From Elusimicrobiota bacterium (GTDB taxonomy: Bacteria; Elusimicrobiota; Elusimicrobia; Elusimicrobiales; Elusimicrobiaceae), in NCBI GenBank assembly GCA_031258375.1, contig JAIRMX010000182.1, positions 1 through 5,017 on the forward strand: a stretch of DNA of 5,017 nucleotides, given 5' to 3'. The translations under genes and the position numbers were made by a program. Below, in pieces: positions 4,995-5,017 of this stretch. Within the stretch, counting starts at the first letter, position 1. The number at the start of each line of letters is the position of its first letter. The notes under the pieces were generated by a model that had not been told where the DNA came from, searched no databases, and worked only from the letters and a program-made list of their open reading frames with translations.

Positions 4995-5017
4995 AAGAAA
5001 AAATTATTTTTTATTTT

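Overview
The window looks like a stretch of a moderately AT-rich bacterial chromosome, most likely from Elusimicrobiota (Endomicrobium/Elusimicrobium-like). That placement is an inference from the style of the pilin N-terminus (GFTLIELLVVVVII, then LPQYQKAVEKSRA), which is typical of the many short pilin paralogues in that phylum; there is no rRNA or marker gene here to confirm it. Every gene I can support lies on the minus strand, so biological order runs from high to low coordinates.

Positions 4924 down to 829 hold a tight five-gene operon for the membrane arm of a complex I-like or group 4 hydrogenase-like ion-pumping complex: a short NuoL-type antiporter subunit (500 aa), a NuoN/NuoM/MrpD-type antiporter subunit (472 aa after correcting the start), a NuoJ-like subunit (162 aa), NuoK (116 aa) and NuoA (113 aa). 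The genes overlap by 1, 4 and 8 nt or are 5 nt apart, and each has a Shine-Dalgarno-like sequence. The order L-N-J-K-A differs from canonical nuoA-N. No electron-transfer or catalytic subunit (NuoB, C, D, H, I, or hydrogenase subunits) is in the window; these would have to be encoded upstream of 5017 or elsewhere. A sigma70-like promoter and a strong RBS precede the first gene.

Positions 828 to 291 are non-coding but highly structured. They contain a cluster of three related REP-like palindromes nested inside each other (about 597-726, perhaps bounded by a 7-bp inverted repeat at 576/743) and a separate 133-bp element (349-481) whose ends pair and enclose two strong hairpins, which is a good candidate for a MITE or structured RNA element.

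Positions 290 to 1 start as a type IV pilin-like gene with a good RBS and a perfect prepilin-peptidase site. After about 63 codons the pilin similarity stops and the DNA instead encodes, in another frame, the C-terminal part of an IS1595-family (ISXO2-like) transposase that runs off the window edge. The 83-aa pilin reading frame is therefore a chimera and probably a broken gene.

The picture is a conserved bioenergetic operon followed by a small repeat-rich, transposon-scarred region. I see no defence system, CRISPR array, tRNA or rRNA. The most noteworthy items are the pilin/transposase junction, the two palindromic elements and the unusual composition of the membrane-arm operon.
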